From Candidatus Omnitrophica bacterium CG07_land_8_20_14_0_80_50_8 (lineage in GTDB: Bacteria > Omnitrophota > Gorgyraeia > 2-02-FULL-51-18), in assembly GCA_002779345.1 (NCBI GenBank), contig PEWW01000195.1:1-6047 (forward strand): a stretch of 6,047 bases of DNA, written 5' to 3'. Shown here in pieces: positions 5,080 to 6,047 of this stretch (position 1 is the first letter of the stretch; every line of letters begins with the position of its first letter). The notes below the pieces were generated by a model. That model did no database searches, was not told where the DNA came from, and saw nothing but the letters and a program-made list of their open reading frames with translations. Position numbers and translations under genes: made by a program.

Positions 5080-6047
5080 AAAACCGTGCTCCCTTCTTTA
5101 GCTAAACAGACTTCCTCCTCCGCAACGATCGCTTCTTCCAAAATCTCAATCGCGCGGTCAATCTCCTTTTCCTTTACCACCAGCGGCGGCATCAGCCTGA
5201 GTACGTTTCCCTGCGTGCAATTGATAAGCAGTTTCCTTTTAAGGCAACCCTCATAAATGTTCTTCCCTTCCACCCCAAGCTCCAGTCCGGCCATGAGCGC
5301 CATCCCGCGCACTTCGCGTATCATAGCGTGGCGCCGTTTCAGCTCACGGAGCCTTTTGAATAAATGGGAACCTACGATGACCACGTTGGCAATCAATTTC
5401 TCTTTGTCGATGGCCTCAAAAACCGCCAAGGCGGCCGCGCACGCCAGAGGACTGCCGCCAAAAGTCGTTGCGTGCGTCCCCGGCTGTAAAATGTCAGCGA
5501 TCTCTTTTTTGGCAACCATGGCACCGATCGGAAAACCTCCGCCCAACGACTTCGCCAAAGTCATGATATCGGGCTCAATGCCAAAATTTTTGTAACAAAA
5601 CATCCGGCCCGTGCGGCCCATCCCTGTCTGCACCTCATCCAGAATAAGAAGAATTTTTTTGTCATTGCAGATCCTTCTTAACTGGGACAGGTAGGTCTGA
5701 TCCGCCACGCGTATGCCGCCCTCGCCCTGGATGGGCTCCAGAAACACCCCGACTGTTTTTGGGCTGATCGCGCGCTCCACTGCCTCTAAGCTGTTGAATG
5801 GAACCGTCAGGAAACCGGGAGTGAGCGGCTCGAATCCTTCCTGATATTTTTTTTGACCGGTGGCGGCAATGCCCGCCAAGGTTCTTCCGTGAAACGCTCT
5901 TTCCATTGTAATAATTTCATGCCGCGAAGGATTCCCGAATTTTCTGGCAAGCTTGAACGCCGCCTCGTTGGCTTCTGCGCCTGAATTGCAAAAAAATACC
6001 TTTCCGGGAAACGCGTGGCGGATAATTTCTTCGGCGAGCCGTCCTTG
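5076..6047 (-). CDS. argD: Acetylornithine aminotransferase, N-terminus missing (runs off the window)
   Basis: ArgD is a cytoplasmic class-III PLP aminotransferase that converts N-acetylglutamate semialdehyde plus glutamate to N-acetylornithine. The open frame continues to the window edge, giving 323 visible residues of an expected 390-400, so about 70-80 N-terminal residues are missing. Visible motifs, counted from the first in-window residue, are FFCNSGAEANEAA (18-30, cofactor phosphate contact), ERAFHGRT (49-56), EPIQGEGG (104-111), LDEVQTGMGRTG (136-147, with Asp137 to the PLP ring nitrogen), TLAKSLGGGFPIGA (163-176, with Schiff-base Lys166) and THATTFGGSPLACAAA (191-206). The ATG at 5906 is internal: conserved sequence continues in frame before it. 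Its TGA stop overlaps the argF ATG as ATGA, implying coupled translation. ArgD of some bacteria also acts in DAP synthesis, relevant because lysA and dapF lie downstream. Acetylornithine versus ornithine, GABA or succinylornithine specificity rests mainly on the arg gene context. Confidence 0.95.
   Translation of the reverse strand, partial: QGRLAEEIIRHAFPGKVFFCNSGAEANEAAFKLARKFGNPSRHEIITMERAFHGRTLAGIAATGQKKYQEGFEPLTPGFLTVPFNSLEAVERAISPKTVGVFLEPIQGEGGIRVADQTYLSQLRRICNDKKILLILDEVQTGMGRTGRMFCYKNFGIEPDIMTLAKSLGGGFPIGAMVAKKEIADILQPGTHATTFGGSPLACAAALAVFEAIDKEKLIANVVIVGSHLFKRLRELKRRHAMIREVRGMALMAGLELGVEGKNIYEGCLKRKLLINCTQGNVLRLMPPLVVKEKEIDRAIEILEEAIVAEEEVCLAKEGSTVL
5089..5096 (-). promoter_or_regulatory. 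Ribosome binding site fixing the argF start
   Basis: The coding strand reads GAAGGGAG, then a nine-base spacer, then the argF ATG (5079-5077). The site lies inside the last codons of argD. Together with the ATGA stop/start overlap it argues that translation really begins at 5079, so the basic N-terminal extension of ArgF is translated rather than an annotation artefact. Confidence 0.7.

Larger units (their letters stand above)
1..6047 (-). other. Probable arg-lys biosynthetic operon (argD-argF-argG-argH-lysA-dapF)
   Basis: Six same-strand genes have junctions of 4-base overlap, 60, 13, about 14 (or an overlap) and 14 bases. There is no intrinsic terminator or convincing internal promoter between them. 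Every product is in arginine or lysine/DAP synthesis. Co-transcription is an inference from spacing. No ArgR/ARG-box-like operator is visible, which is expected because the 5' end of the transcription unit lies outside the window. Confidence 0.75.

Noticed and set aside
5257..5595. Plus-strand open frame of 112 codons opposite argD
   Set aside because: It is antisense to the PLP-lysine region of ArgD, shows no domain or signal, and has no independent support.
5904..5906. ATG at 5906 as the start of argD
   Set aside because: The same frame continues upstream with the conserved FFCNSGAEANEAA segment, so this Met is internal and the real start is beyond the window.
1..6047. A novel defence, mobile or secretion system hidden in the window
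   Set aside because: All of the DNA except a few short junctions is taken up by six intact or edge-truncated housekeeping biosynthetic genes. I found no direct-repeat arrays, terminal inverted repeats, tRNA genes or foreign-looking segments.

Overview
The window is one continuous minus-strand gene cluster for amino acid biosynthesis, cut at both ends. In transcription order (from high to low coordinates) it reads argD (5' end missing), argF, argG, argH, lysA and dapF (first 34 codons only). All six products are recognisable from conserved motifs. There is no RNA gene, mobile element, CRISPR array or plus-strand gene that I can support. No gene-free stretch exceeds 60 bases.

The layout is very tight. 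argD and argF share an ATGA stop/start overlap. argF and argG are separated by 60 bases, the only real gap, which holds a small inverted repeat and a strong Shine-Dalgarno (SD) sequence. argG and argH are 13 bases apart. argH and lysA overlap or abut, depending on which of three in-frame ATGs starts lysA. lysA and dapF are 14 bases apart. I see no intrinsic terminator or internal promoter, so one polycistronic mRNA is the simplest reading. Its promoter lies beyond base 6047.

Functionally, ArgD makes N-acetylornithine. ArgF, ArgG and ArgH carry ornithine through citrulline and argininosuccinate to arginine. DapF and LysA catalyse the last two steps of the diaminopimelate (DAP) route: LL-DAP to meso-DAP, then to lysine. 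meso-DAP also feeds peptidoglycan. Joining the end of arginine synthesis to the end of lysine synthesis in one transcription unit is the main organisational point. ArgD is the possible biochemical bridge, because ArgD enzymes of some bacteria also transaminate the succinyl-DAP intermediate.

The host is a bacterium using the DAP pathway, with roughly balanced base composition, lysine-rich proteins and long A-runs in the coding strand. The gene order and protein style recall uncultivated Gram-negative groups such as Omnitrophota, but this is from memory and is a weak assignment. I do not see a new biological system here. The oddities worth a second look are a strongly basic N-terminal extension on ArgF, substitutions in signature motifs of ArgH, ArgF and LysA, and an A9/A7 tract inside lysA.
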